Assembly (NCBI GenBank): GCA_009711785.1
Contig: VENA01000008.1
Span: 1 to 64,000, forward strand
Origin: Bacillota bacterium
GTDB lineage: Bacteria; Bacillota; Clostridia; Tissierellales; MES13
Direction: 5' to 3'
DNA length: 64,000 nt
Part shown: one piece after another, positions 16,670 through 26,160 of the stretch
Numbering within the stretch: the first letter of the stretch is position 1
Layout: each line of letters begins with the position of its first letter
Position numbers and translations under genes: made by a program
Notes under the pieces: generated by a model
The model's database searches: none
What the model saw: only the letters and a program-made list of their open reading frames with translations
Told to the model about the DNA's origin: nothing

Positions 16670-17917
16670 TTATTCAGGTAAAACTTTATTTAATATAATT
16701 CCAACTATTGCTGCTAATGCCATACCTTCAATTGCAAAATTAACCATTCCAAATTTTACAGGTAATGCAGCACCACCAAGTCCTAATACCATTATTACTG
16801 CAGATATAATTAAATTTCTAGCTTTAGTAAAGTCTATCTTATTTTCTACAAGTGTCCTAGCTCCTATTGAAGCTATCATACCAAACAATACTATTGAAAT
16901 ACCTCCAACTATAGAAGTTGGTATAGTACTTATAATTGAACTTAATTTAGGTATTATACTAAGTAATATAGCAAATACAGCTGCTATTCTCATAATTAAC
17001 GGATCCCATACCTTAGTTAGTGCTAATACTCCTGTATTTTCAGAATAAGTAGTATTTGCAGGACCACCAAATAATGCTGATAATGATGTTGCAATACCGT
17101 CGCCTAAAAGAGTCCTATGAAGTCCAGGTTCCTTCATAAAATCTTTTTCAACAGTAGAACCTATTGCTAAAACATCCCCTATATGCTCAACCATTGTTGC
17201 AAGAGCAATCGGCGCTACCATCATAACAGTTTCTACACTAAATTTAGCCATTGTAAATCCAGGAACTCCTATCCACTTAGCTTCTGAAACTGGTGTGAAA
17301 TCAACACTACCAAAAATAATAGCTATAATATAAGCTCCTACTAAACCTATTATTACAGGAACTACTTTTAAGAAACCTTTACAGTAAACACTTACCCCTG
17401 TTACTATAATAAAGCTTAATATTGCAAAACCCCAACCTCCTGATGCCATATCTATTGCAACTGGAGCAAGTTTGAGTCCTATAACAATTATAATTGGACC
17501 AGTAACAATTGGAGGGAAAAACTTTATAACTTTCTCAACACCAAAGAAGTAAATTAATCCTGCTAATACTAAATACACTAAACCAGCAACTACTAATCCC
17601 CCTCTAGCATAGGCTAACCCATCTGTTCCTCCACCTTCTTCAATAATCTTAACTACTGCTAACATAGGTGCTATAAAAGCAAAAGAAGAACCTAAAAAAG
17701 CTGGTACCTTTCCTTTAGTAATCAAATGGAAAAGTAATGTTCCTATACCTGCCATAAATAATGCAACTGAAATATCTAAACCAGTAATTATTGGTACTAA
17801 TACTGTAGCGCCAAACATTGTAAATGCATGTTGAATGCCTAATATACCTTTCTTACTAAGAGATATTTTACTAGCATCTCTGATAGCATCACTGTTTACA
17901 TTACTTTCTATACTCAT
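16670..17917 (-). CDS. NCS2-family uracil/xanthine permease
   Basis: A 415-residue polytopic membrane protein with roughly 12 to 14 hydrophobic segments and the NCS2 signature ENTGVLALTK (Q/E-N-x-G-x4-T-R/K) near residues 293-302. IQHAFTMFGATVLVPI at the N-terminus matches the first helix of UraA/PbuX-type carriers, and VEHIGDVLAIG is a conserved mid-membrane loop. These are proton-coupled importers of uracil, xanthine or urate. The neighbouring xanthine dehydrogenase genes favour a purine or related heterocycle. It lies 46 bases after the xdh large-subunit gene start region and probably belongs to that transcript. The ATG follows AGGGGGAG. Confidence 0.92.
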   Translation of the reverse strand: MSIESNVNSDAIRDASKISLSKKGILGIQHAFTMFGATVLVPIITGLDISVALFMAGIGTLLFHLITKGKVPAFLGSSFAFIAPMLAVVKIIEEGGGTDGLAYARGGLVVAGLVYLVLAGLIYFFGVEKVIKFFPPIVTGPIIIVIGLKLAPVAIDMASGGWGFAILSFIIVTGVSVYCKGFLKVVPVIIGLVGAYIIAIIFGSVDFTPVSEAKWIGVPGFTMAKFSVETVMMVAPIALATMVEHIGDVLAIGSTVEKDFMKEPGLHRTLLGDGIATSLSALFGGPANTTYSENTGVLALTKVWDPLIMRIAAVFAILLSIIPKLSSIISTIPTSIVGGISIVLFGMIASIGARTLVENKIDFTKARNLIISAVIMVLGLGGAALPVKFGMVNFAIEGMALAAIVGIILNKVLPE

Positions 17918-17945
17918 ATAAAAACTCCCCCTATTAATTTAATAG

Positions 17946-17956
17946 TTACCTCTCGC
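17946..17956 (-). repeat. 11-bp repeat, right copy flanking the permease gene
   Basis: TTACCTCTCGC is the inverted partner of the copy at 16653-16663. It sits between the xdh large-subunit stop and the permease ribosome binding site. Confidence 0.55.
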
Positions 17957-17963
17957 AATTAAA

Positions 17964-20264
17964 CTATTTTTTCAATGCTTTTAATATTTTCTCACTTGTT
18001 ATAGGTAAAGAGTTTATTCTAATACCAAGGGCATTATAAACTGCATTTGCAATAGCTGGTGCAGCGGGTACCATACTTGGCTCCCCTATACCTCTTGCTC
18101 CGAATGGACCAGTTTCTTCTGCATTTTCAACAAACTTAATAATCATTTTTGGCATGTCATCAAAGGTTGGTATTTTGTAATCTACAAAATTTGGATTTAA
18201 AACTTTACCATCTTTAAGTATTAATTCTTCAAATAAAGCTGTACCCAAGCCTTGGACTATGGCTCCTTCAACTTGACCTTCTATCAATTTTGGATTAATA
18301 ACCTTACCAACATCGAAGCATGATGCAACATTTAATACTTTAATTTTTCCTGTTTCAATATCAACTTCTATTTCTACTCCCTGACATCCAAATGTCCAAA
18401 ATGCAACAGGCTTATCTCCTAGACCCGTTAATTTATCTGCATCTCTAATATTTGGAGGTATAAAGGATCCTCTACCAATAATTGGTCCATGTATACCGGA
18501 TCCATCTGGCATTGAAAGTCCTAATGAAAGTTCTGAGATAGACACTTTTTTATCTGGGTATATTTTAGAAACTATATTTCCATCTTTTAATTCTAAATCT
18601 CTTTTATATATTCCAAGCTTTATTTGTGCTAATTCAAGAAGTTGGTTTTTAGCATCCTCACAGGCTAATTTTATAGCATTACCTGCACAATATGTTATAC
18701 GACTTGCAACAGTTTGCCATTCATAAGGAGTATGGTCAGTATCTCCTGTTTTAATAGTTATTTTTTCTGGAGGTATAGATAATATTTCCGATGCTATCTG
18801 TGTAAGAACAGTATCAGAACCTTGACCTATATCTTGTGCACTTGTTAATAAATGTAGAGTACCATCTTCATTGATTTTTATAATAGCAGATGATGCTACA
18901 TTGTTTGGCATTGAGGGTGCTTTAAACCCAAATGCAATACCCTTTGCTCTAACTTTATTAGGCTCATTAGATTCTTCCTTTTTATAATATTCTATGTCCT
19001 TTACTACTTCATCTAAACATTCCTGAAGACCACATACATCTAATTGTTCACCAGTAGCAGTAACTCCTCCAGGCTTTAAACCGTTAATTTTTCTGATTTT
19101 TACCTTATCTATGTTTAATTTATCAGCTACAATATCCATATTTTGCTCTATAGCAAAGTGTATTTCACACATTCCAAATCCTCTAAAGGGTCCTCCAACT
19201 GGATGGTTTGTATATACACAAATAGAATCAGAATGAACATTTTCTATATCATATGGACCAGTAGATGCATATCCAGCAGCTTTAGCTATATTTACACCAT
19301 ATTCTGTATAAGCTCCACCATCCCAAATAAATTCATTTTTAACAGCAACTATTTTTCCATCTTTTTTGGCACCAGTTTTTATACGAGCATGTAATCCTTG
19401 TCTAACAAAACTATTAACAAACTCATCTTCCCTTGAATAAGTTAATTTTACTGGTTTACCATTAGTTCTCATAGCAAGAGGAATAACAATCCCCTCAAGG
19501 GTAGTACCAGCTTTACCACCAAATCCTCCCCCAACTGCAGGTGATATTACCCTTAGTTTATTTAATGGAATATCAAATGCTACTGATAAAGCTTGCCTTA
19601 CTGCAAAAGGCGATTGACAAGATGCCCATACTGTTAAAAATCCTTCTGCATCCATTTTAGCTATTGCTGAATGATTTTCTATTGGTACATGTTGAACATG
19701 GGGAATATAAAAATCATTTTCTATAACTATATCTGCATTTTCAAATCCTTTATCAATATTACCTTTTCTTAACTTATAATGGTTACTTATATTAGTTCCT
19801 TCCTTTGGAAAAAATATTGGTGCCCACTTATATTTATCTAAATCTGGATGAACCAATGGTGCATCTTCTTTTAATCCCTCTACTCCACTTGTTACAGCAG
19901 GTAACTCTTCATACTCAACCTCTATTAAATCCACAGCCTTATGTGCTAATTCTTCAGTTTTAGCAACTACAGCTGCTACTCCTTCGCCTCTGTATCTAAC
20001 TTTATCAACTGCTAAAAAAGTTTTATCTTCAAGATATAGTCCTACTCTCTTTGGAAAATCCTTCCCAATAACTATATCCACTACTCCCTTTAATTTTTTT
20101 GCCTTAGTAATATCAATATTAATTATTTTTGCATGGGGATAAATACTTCTTTTTACTGCAGCATATAACATTCCATGCATTTTTATATCATCAACATATT
20201 TTAAAGAGCCAGTAACCTTTTTTATCCCATCAACTCTGTTAACACTTTTTCCTACAAATTCCAT
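17964..20264 (-). CDS. Xanthine dehydrogenase-family molybdenum-binding subunit
   Basis: A 766-residue catalytic subunit of a molybdenum hydroxylase. It starts VGKSVNRVDGIKKVTGSLKY, has the cofactor loops VISPAVGGGFGGKAG (about 239-253) and VGGPFRGFGMCE (about 353-364, the Arg equivalent to the substrate-binding Arg of bovine XDH), SAQDIGQGSDTVLTQIASE, and the catalytic Glu region GARGIGEPSMVPAAPAIANA near the C-terminus. It would hydroxylate a heterocycle such as xanthine or hypoxanthine in the cytoplasm, passing electrons through the iron-sulfur and FAD subunits encoded just upstream. Exact substrate is not fixed by sequence. The ATG follows GGGGGGAGG. Confidence 0.92.
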   Translation of the reverse strand: MEFVGKSVNRVDGIKKVTGSLKYVDDIKMHGMLYAAVKRSIYPHAKIINIDITKAKKLKGVVDIVIGKDFPKRVGLYLEDKTFLAVDKVRYRGEGVAAVVAKTEELAHKAVDLIEVEYEELPAVTSGVEGLKEDAPLVHPDLDKYKWAPIFFPKEGTNISNHYKLRKGNIDKGFENADIVIENDFYIPHVQHVPIENHSAIAKMDAEGFLTVWASCQSPFAVRQALSVAFDIPLNKLRVISPAVGGGFGGKAGTTLEGIVIPLAMRTNGKPVKLTYSREDEFVNSFVRQGLHARIKTGAKKDGKIVAVKNEFIWDGGAYTEYGVNIAKAAGYASTGPYDIENVHSDSICVYTNHPVGGPFRGFGMCEIHFAIEQNMDIVADKLNIDKVKIRKINGLKPGGVTATGEQLDVCGLQECLDEVVKDIEYYKKEESNEPNKVRAKGIAFGFKAPSMPNNVASSAIIKINEDGTLHLLTSAQDIGQGSDTVLTQIASEILSIPPEKITIKTGDTDHTPYEWQTVASRITYCAGNAIKLACEDAKNQLLELAQIKLGIYKRDLELKDGNIVSKIYPDKKVSISELSLGLSMPDGSGIHGPIIGRGSFIPPNIRDADKLTGLGDKPVAFWTFGCQGVEIEVDIETGKIKVLNVASCFDVGKVINPKLIEGQVEGAIVQGLGTALFEELILKDGKVLNPNFVDYKIPTFDDMPKMIIKFVENAEETGPFGARGIGEPSMVPAAPAIANAVYNALGIRINSLPITSEKILKALKK

Positions 20265-20281
20265 TAGCCTCCCCCCTTCCC

Positions 20282-20758
20282 CTAATGTTTACCTTTTTCT
20301 ACAATATCCATAACAGCTTTAATGATCTTTTTATATCCAGTGCATCTACACAAATTACCACTAAGAGCTTCCTTTACTTCCTCTTCAGTAGGATTATTGT
20401 TTTCCTTTAATAATGCTTTTGCAGTCATTACCATTCCTGGCGTACAATAACCACATTGTAATGCAGCATTCTCTATAAAAGATATCTGTAATTCATCTAA
20501 TTTGTTACCAGGCGAAAGTCCTTCAACGGTTAATATATCCTTTCCTTCTACTTCTATTGCTAGTACTAAACATGCATTAACAGGTTTACCATCTAACAAA
20601 ACTGTACAAGCACCACATTCACCTGCTCCACAGCCCTCCTTAGCTCCTGTTAAATCAAAATCTTCCCTTATCATATTTAATAAAGTTCTATTAGGGTCTA
20701 TGTAATGCTCAATTTCCTCATTATTTAAATTAAAATTTATTTTATATTTCAACATCAT
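20282..20758 (-). CDS. Xanthine dehydrogenase-family [2Fe-2S] subunit
   Basis: About 158 residues. The N-terminal plant-ferredoxin-type cluster is EGCGAGECGACTVLLDGKP with the fourth Cys in NACL. The C-terminal helical domain has the second cluster, QCGYCTPGMVM and GNLCRCTGYKKI. It is the electron-transfer subunit between the molybdenum centre and FAD. The start is ambiguous: a GGGGGG ribosome binding site is followed by ATG, ATG and TTG in frame at 20758, 20755 and 20752. The gene lies 17 bases upstream of the catalytic subunit and 19 bases after the FAD subunit. Confidence 0.9.
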   Translation of the reverse strand: MMLKYKINFNLNNEEIEHYIDPNRTLLNMIREDFDLTGAKEGCGAGECGACTVLLDGKPVNACLVLAIEVEGKDILTVEGLSPGNKLDELQISFIENAALQCGYCTPGMVMTAKALLKENNNPTEEEVKEALSGNLCRCTGYKKIIKAVMDIVEKGKH

Positions 20759-20789
20759 CCCCCCTATCAATTCCCTTAACTTGCCTTTA

Positions 20790-21653
20790 TTAGCCTTCTG
20801 CTAATGCTAAATTTTTTTGCCTTATTTTTTTAAGTCCCCTCTTTATTATCACTTTTGTCATATTTATTCTATATTCTTTAGATGCACGTATATCATCAAT
20901 AGGTGATATTTCAGAAACCGCTACTTCTAAAGCTTTTTTTATTACCTCTTCTGTAAGTTCTTTACCTTTAATAAACCCTTCTGTTTTTCTAAGTCTTATA
21001 GGAGTTGGTGAAACTGCACCTAGGGCTATTCTTATATCATCACCATTTTTTAAAACAGTTCCACATACAGTAGATAAATCTACCATTTTCCTTCTTGATA
21101 TTTTCTGGAAATCACCTAAAATATCGTTACTATACGAAGGAATCTTAATTCCAATTACAATTTCTCCTATCTTTAAACAGGTTTTTCTTACCCAAATGAA
21201 AAAGTCATGAATAGAAATTTCTTTCTTCCCCTCAGCTCCATAAACTAATACTTTAGCATCTAATGCAAGTAAAGGTGTGGCAGTATCTGCTAATGGAGAT
21301 GCGTTGCATATATTACCAACCATTGTAGCCCTATTTCTTACTTGGCTTGAGCCTACCATATGAGCCGCTTTAGAAAGAAAATCATAATTTTCATCCACTA
21401 TTTTGTTATGAGCTATATCATTTAAATTTACACATGCCCCAATAATTAATTCTCCATGCTTATTTAAATGTATACTGTTTAGTTCATCTATCTCCTTTAT
21501 ATCTACTACTACTTCTGGCTCAATAATTCTATCTCGCATTCTTATTATTAAATCTGTACCTCCATTTAAAATATGTGCTTTACCTTTATGTTTTGATAAT
21601 ATCTCGCTAGCTTCTTTTAAACTTTTAGGTTTAAAATACTGAAAATTCTTCAA
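20790..21653 (-). CDS. Xanthine dehydrogenase-family FAD-binding subunit
   Basis: A 287-residue FAD subunit. It has the FAD loops HILNGGTDLIIRMRD (about 27-41) and RNRATMVGNICNASPLADT (about 107-125), and the C-terminal CO-dehydrogenase flavoprotein domain with IALGAVSPTPIRLRKTE. Electrons from substrate leave the enzyme here, to NAD+ or another acceptor. The start is TTG, seven bases after GGGGGTG. It is the first gene of the leftward xdh operon. A perfect TTTAGTAA-N3-TTACTAAA palindrome lies about 115 bases upstream. Confidence 0.9.
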   Translation of the reverse strand: MKNFQYFKPKSLKEASEILSKHKGKAHILNGGTDLIIRMRDRIIEPEVVVDIKEIDELNSIHLNKHGELIIGACVNLNDIAHNKIVDENYDFLSKAAHMVGSSQVRNRATMVGNICNASPLADTATPLLALDAKVLVYGAEGKKEISIHDFFIWVRKTCLKIGEIVIGIKIPSYSNDILGDFQKISRRKMVDLSTVCGTVLKNGDDIRIALGAVSPTPIRLRKTEGFIKGKELTEEVIKKALEVAVSEISPIDDIRASKEYRINMTKVIIKRGLKKIRQKNLALAEG

Positions 21654-21768
21654 AACTTCACCCCCAGTTAATTTTGTTTAGTTATATATGTATATGTAAT
21701 AGTTCTTTATTATTTTACAAAAGGCCTTTGTCATAATTTTATAAATATTCTGTTAATTAACATATATA

Positions 21769-21787
21769 TTTAGTAACTTTTACTAAA
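21769..21787 (-). promoter_or_regulatory. Palindromic operator candidate upstream of the xdh operon
   Basis: TTTAGTAA, three bases, then TTACTAAA form a perfect 8+8 inverted repeat. The same half-site is repeated upstream of allH (13287-13489), so this is a candidate site for the PucR-type regulator coordinating both operons. Confidence 0.55.
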
Positions 21788-21830
21788 CATATTTATTTGT
21801 GGTGATTTCATACTTTTTTTCAACAATATG

Positions 21831-21846
21831 TTGTATGAATATACAA
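21831..21846. repeat. Dyad TTGTAT-N4-ATACAA near the xdh upstream region
   Basis: A 6+6 inverted repeat with a GAAT centre, 185 bases upstream of the xdh operon and just beyond the carB terminator. It is a possible regulator site; it differs from the TTTAGTA dyad at 21769. Confidence 0.4.
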
Positions 21847-21867
21847 TTTATGTGACTAAAATAAAGT

Positions 21868-21899
21868 AAAAAAAAATACACCGAAAAATTTCGGTGTAT
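21868..21899 (-). terminator. Rho-independent terminator after carB
   Basis: An 11-bp stem (ATACACCGAAA and TTTCGGTGTAT) with a two-base loop is followed by nine T on the minus strand. It begins next to the carB stop codon. Confidence 0.92.
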
Positions 21900-24800
21900 C
21901 TAATCAATATAATAATTCATTGAATTATAATCTACAAAATCATTATTTTTTTCAATTTTAATTGCTTTTAAGAAAGCTTTTAATGTATCTAATGATGTAA
22001 ATACTGATATATTTCTTTCAGTTGCCTTTCTTCTTAATTTAAATCCTTTTTTCCTTTTCTTATTTCCCTCTGTAGGAGTATTTATAATTATGTTAATTTT
22101 ATCTATATCTTTAATCATCTCATCTAAGGAAGATGTTTTACAGTTTATATTATTGTTTTTAAGAAATTCACTTGTTCTTTTAGATGCAAATAAATTAAAT
22201 CCTAGATTGCTGTATTCATTTAATAAGTCTAAACTTTTTAACTTATCTTCTTCATTTAATGAAATAAACATATTTCCCTTTTTAGCTATATTATAACCTG
22301 CTGCTTTAAAACCTTTATATAAAGCTATATCTAAATCTTTATCTATACCTAAAACCTCCCCTGTAGACTTCATTTCTGGTCCTAGGGAAACATCAACATC
22401 TGTAAGTTTTTCATTAGAAAAAACAGGTACTTTAACTGCATAAAAATTCTTTTTATCAATAAGTCCTAATCCGTAGGGGTTATTTTTAAGATTATTACCA
22501 AGCATTACTTCCATTGCTAATTTTACCATTGGTATATTAGTTACTTTACTTAAAATAGGTACAGTTCTTGAGGCCCTAGGATTAACTTCTATTACATATA
22601 CATCTTTACCATCAAATACATATTGAATGTTTAAAAGGCCCTTTATATCTAAGTTATTTGCAATTTTTTTAGTGAAATCCACAATTTTTTTTATAGTATT
22701 ATCATCTAAACTTAAATAAGGATAAACTGTTATACTATCTCCTGAATGTACTCCGGTTTTTTCTATATGTTCCATAATCCCAGGTATTAAAATATCTTTA
22801 CCATCGGATACTGCATCAACTTCTATTTCTATACCTTCTATATATTCGTCAATAAATACAGGACATTCCTTTGATATCTTTACAGAGTCTTTTATATATT
22901 CTATTAAAGACTTTTTATTTCTAATTACTTTCATTTTTTTACCTCCTATTACATAGGAAGGTCTTACTACAATTGGAAAACCAATTTCTTTTACTATTTT
23001 TAAAGCATCTTCAAGACCTATAGCAGTATATCCCTTTGGAGTATTTACATTTATTTTTTCTAAGAAGTTACTAAACTTATATCTATCTTCAGATAAATCA
23101 ATAGAATTATATGAAGTACCTAGTATATTAACTCCCTTTTCATATAGTTTAGAGGCTAAATTTATTGAAGTTTGACCTCCTAATTGAAGAACTACTCCCT
23201 CTGGTTTTTCTTTATTTATTATATTTAATACATCATCTATATAAAGGGATTCAAAGTATAGTTTATCTGCTATGTCAAAATCTGTACTTACTGTTTCTGG
23301 ATTGTTATTTATTATAATTGATTCATACCCTAAATCCTTCAATGCCCATATACCATGAACACAAGAATAATCAAATTCTATACCTTGTCCTATTCTAATT
23401 GGTCCTGAACCAATGACTATTACCTTTTTACTATCTGTTATTATACTTTCATCCTCATCTTCATAACATGAATAGAAATAAGGAGTTTTAGCTATAAACT
23501 CTCCGCTGCAGGTATCTACCATTTTAAATACAGGATATATATTATTTTCCTTTCTTAAATTATCTATTTCTCCATGGTTATAGCCACTAAGCTTAACTAT
23601 TTCATCATCAGTAAATCCATAGGATTCAGCTTTATATAAAACTTCTTTATCTAATTTATTTTTAAGTTCCTCTTCAACATTAATAATATTTTTTATTGCA
23701 TTTAAAAACCATAAATCAATCCAAGTTAATTCATGAATATAATTAATATCCATATCCCGTCTTAGTGCTTCTGCTACTAAAAATAGTCTTTCATCACTAC
23801 ATTCATTTATCTTTTTTAACAATACATTATTATCTAAGCTAGTAATATATTTAAGGCTTAATCCTTTAACATCACCCTCTAGGCATGTAACTGCTTTTAA
23901 TAAAGCACTCTCAAAAGTTCTACTTATTGCCATAACCTCTCCTGTAGCTTTCATTTGCGTACCTAACTTTTTATCTGCTTTATCAAATTTATCAAAGGGC
24001 CATTTAGGAAATTTAACCACAACATAATCTAATGTAGGCTCAAAACAAGCACTTGAATTTTTTGTTACATAGTTTTTAAGTTCATCTAAACTAAACCCAA
24101 TAGCTATCTTTGCTGCTAACTTTGCTATAGGATAACCAACTGCCTTTGATGCTAATGCACTTGAACGACTAACCCTTGGATTTACTTCTATAACCACGTA
24201 GTTATTACTATTTGGGTCTAGTGCAAATTGTATATTACATCCTCCTTTAATATCTAAACTCTTAATTATCTTTATAGAAGCTCTCCTTAGCATCTGATAC
24301 TCTTTATCGGTTAGGGTTTGAGAAGGTGCTACTACTATACTATCACCGGTATGAACTCCCACAGGATCGAAGTTTTCCATATTACATACAATAATTACAT
24401 TTCCCTTTTCATCCCTCATAACTTCATACTCTAATTCCTTCCAGCCTGCTACACTTTGTTCTAATATTATCTGTCCTATAGGACTATTTTTTATACCCCT
24501 TGAAGCTATTTTTATTAGTTCATTATAATTTTTAGCTATCCCTCCCCCTGTTCCTCCGAGGGTATACGCTGGTCTTATAATAACTGGATAACCAAATTTA
24601 TTTGCAAAGTTTTCACATTCTTTTAAATCAGTGGCTATTATACTTTTACAGATGGGTTCATTAATACTTTCCATTAACTTTTTAAATTCATCTCTATCCT
24701 CTGATTTAATAATAGTATCCTTTTCAATGCCTAGAAGTTTAACATTATATTTATCTAATATGCCCTTTTGTTCTAATTCCATAGAAATATTTAATGCTGT

Positions 24801-25079
24801 TTGTCCTCCAAAACCTGCTAATAAACCATCAGGTTTTTCCTTTTTTATTATGCTAGATAAACTTTCAATATTTATAGGTTCAATATAAACTTTATCAGCT
24901 ATGTTATTATCAGTCATTATAGTAGCTGGATTACTATTTACTAAAACCGTTTCTATTCCCTCTTCTTTTATAGCTTTACATGCTTGTGTTCCAGAATAAT
25001 CAAATTCAGCAGCTTGTCCTATAACTATTGGACCTGAACCTATTATTAGAATCTTTTTTAAATTATTATTTAGTGGCAT
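21900..25079 (-). CDS. carB: Carbamoyl phosphate synthase large subunit
   Basis: A 1059-residue protein with the duplicated ATP-grasp organisation of CarB. The first half begins KILIIGSGPIVIGQAAEFDY, with TLGGTGGG and EVNPRVSRSSALASK; the second repeats VIVIGSGPIRIGQGIEFDYS and EVNPRASRTVPILSK. The C-terminal regulatory MGS-like domain covers roughly the last 120 residues. With CarA it makes carbamoyl phosphate from bicarbonate, glutamine-derived ammonia and two ATP. It overlaps the carA stop by 14 bases with an AAGGAGG site inside carA. Its place after argB-argD suggests the arginine-linked isozyme. The last part of the regulatory domain is lysine-rich and divergent (KKRKKGFKLRRKA). Confidence 0.95.
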   Translation of the reverse strand: MPLNNNLKKILIIGSGPIVIGQAAEFDYSGTQACKAIKEEGIETVLVNSNPATIMTDNNIADKVYIEPINIESLSSIIKKEKPDGLLAGFGGQTALNISMELEQKGILDKYNVKLLGIEKDTIIKSEDRDEFKKLMESINEPICKSIIATDLKECENFANKFGYPVIIRPAYTLGGTGGGIAKNYNELIKIASRGIKNSPIGQIILEQSVAGWKELEYEVMRDEKGNVIIVCNMENFDPVGVHTGDSIVVAPSQTLTDKEYQMLRRASIKIIKSLDIKGGCNIQFALDPNSNNYVVIEVNPRVSRSSALASKAVGYPIAKLAAKIAIGFSLDELKNYVTKNSSACFEPTLDYVVVKFPKWPFDKFDKADKKLGTQMKATGEVMAISRTFESALLKAVTCLEGDVKGLSLKYITSLDNNVLLKKINECSDERLFLVAEALRRDMDINYIHELTWIDLWFLNAIKNIINVEEELKNKLDKEVLYKAESYGFTDDEIVKLSGYNHGEIDNLRKENNIYPVFKMVDTCSGEFIAKTPYFYSCYEDEDESIITDSKKVIVIGSGPIRIGQGIEFDYSCVHGIWALKDLGYESIIINNNPETVSTDFDIADKLYFESLYIDDVLNIINKEKPEGVVLQLGGQTSINLASKLYEKGVNILGTSYNSIDLSEDRYKFSNFLEKINVNTPKGYTAIGLEDALKIVKEIGFPIVVRPSYVIGGKKMKVIRNKKSLIEYIKDSVKISKECPVFIDEYIEGIEIEVDAVSDGKDILIPGIMEHIEKTGVHSGDSITVYPYLSLDDNTIKKIVDFTKKIANNLDIKGLLNIQYVFDGKDVYVIEVNPRASRTVPILSKVTNIPMVKLAMEVMLGNNLKNNPYGLGLIDKKNFYAVKVPVFSNEKLTDVDVSLGPEMKSTGEVLGIDKDLDIALYKGFKAAGYNIAKKGNMFISLNEEDKLKSLDLLNEYSNLGFNLFASKRTSEFLKNNNINCKTSSLDEMIKDIDKINIIINTPTEGNKKRKKGFKLRRKATERNISVFTSLDTLKAFLKAIKIEKNNDFVDYNSMNYYID

Positions 25080-26145
25080 CTTTATCCTCCTTTACTAATA
25101 AAATAAACTTGTTAAATAGATAGGAAGAATCAAAAGGTCCAGGAGAACCTTCAGGATGGAACTGTACAGAGAATATTGGTAAATTTTTATGTTCCATACC
25201 TTCTAAGGTATCATCATTTAAGTTAATATGGGTTATATCCATAGTATCTTTTATAGTTTCTTTATCAACAGCATATCCATGGTTTTGACTAGTAATATAT
25301 GCTCTATCCCTTTTTATATCATAGACACCATGATTTCCTCCCCTATGACCGAATTTCATCTTATATGTTTCTCCTCCTATGGCTAGAGCTATCAATTGAT
25401 GCCCTAAACATATTCCAAATATAGGAAGTTTGCCGATAAGCTTTTTAATTGTTTTTATTGCACCTTCAGCTTTTTCTGGATCTCCTGGTCCATTACTTAA
25501 AAGTACTCCTTCAGGTTTTATAGCCATTATTTCCTCATATTCTGCATCTTGCGGAAAAACTGTTATATTACAATCTAATTTTTTAAGATTATTAATTATA
25601 TTCTTTTTAATACCAAAATCTAACAAAGCTATATTAGGTCCATTTCCATTTATTTTATATGATTTTTTAACTCCCACATCCTTCATCCAATCATATCTTA
25701 AGTGGGTTTTTTTAATAATATTATCTAAGACATTTAAATCAAATTCCTTATTTGATATTACACATTTAATACTTCCTAAAGTTCTTATCTTTTTAGTTAT
25801 ACTTCTTGTATCTACATTACTAATTCCCACTACATTTTTCTCTTTTAAAAACGTATCTATTGTATCTTCTTTTAAATGATTCGAAGGATTTTTACTAAAT
25901 GTTTTAACAATCATACCGGCTGCATGAATATTATTTGATTCATTATCAAAACTATTAACTCCATAATTTCCAATCAACGGATATGTCATTGTAATGATTT
26001 GTCCCTTATAGGATGGGTCAGTTAATATTTCTTGATATCCTGTCATAGAAGTATTAAATACTATTTCACCAACCCTAGTTCCTTTACTACCAAAACCTTC
26101 ACCAATATATACTGTTCCATCTTCTAAATATATTATGCCTTTCAT
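25066..26145 (-). CDS. carA: Carbamoyl phosphate synthase small (glutaminase) subunit
   Basis: From the ATG behind GAGGTG the protein has 359 residues. The N-terminal CarA domain has FNTSMTGYQEILTDPSYKGQ (about 30-49). The class I glutamine amidotransferase domain has LLSNGPGDPEKAE, the nucleophile Cys246 in FGICLGHQL, and His330 and Glu332 in VQFHPEGSPGP, so the triad is intact. It supplies ammonia to CarB. The gene lies 15 bases downstream of an ORF that resembles its own amidotransferase domain but lacks the catalytic residues (26161-26592). Confidence 0.95.
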   Translation of the reverse strand: MKGIIYLEDGTVYIGEGFGSKGTRVGEIVFNTSMTGYQEILTDPSYKGQIITMTYPLIGNYGVNSFDNESNNIHAAGMIVKTFSKNPSNHLKEDTIDTFLKEKNVVGISNVDTRSITKKIRTLGSIKCVISNKEFDLNVLDNIIKKTHLRYDWMKDVGVKKSYKINGNGPNIALLDFGIKKNIINNLKKLDCNITVFPQDAEYEEIMAIKPEGVLLSNGPGDPEKAEGAIKTIKKLIGKLPIFGICLGHQLIALAIGGETYKMKFGHRGGNHGVYDIKRDRAYITSQNHGYAVDKETIKDTMDITHINLNDDTLEGMEHKNLPIFSVQFHPEGSPGPFDSSYLFNKFILLVKEDKDATK

Positions 26146-26160
26146 ATTTAACACCTCAAA

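Noticed and set aside
22090..25879. Rightward ORFs opposite carB and carA
   Set aside because: Antisense shadows of highly conserved genes, without start signals.
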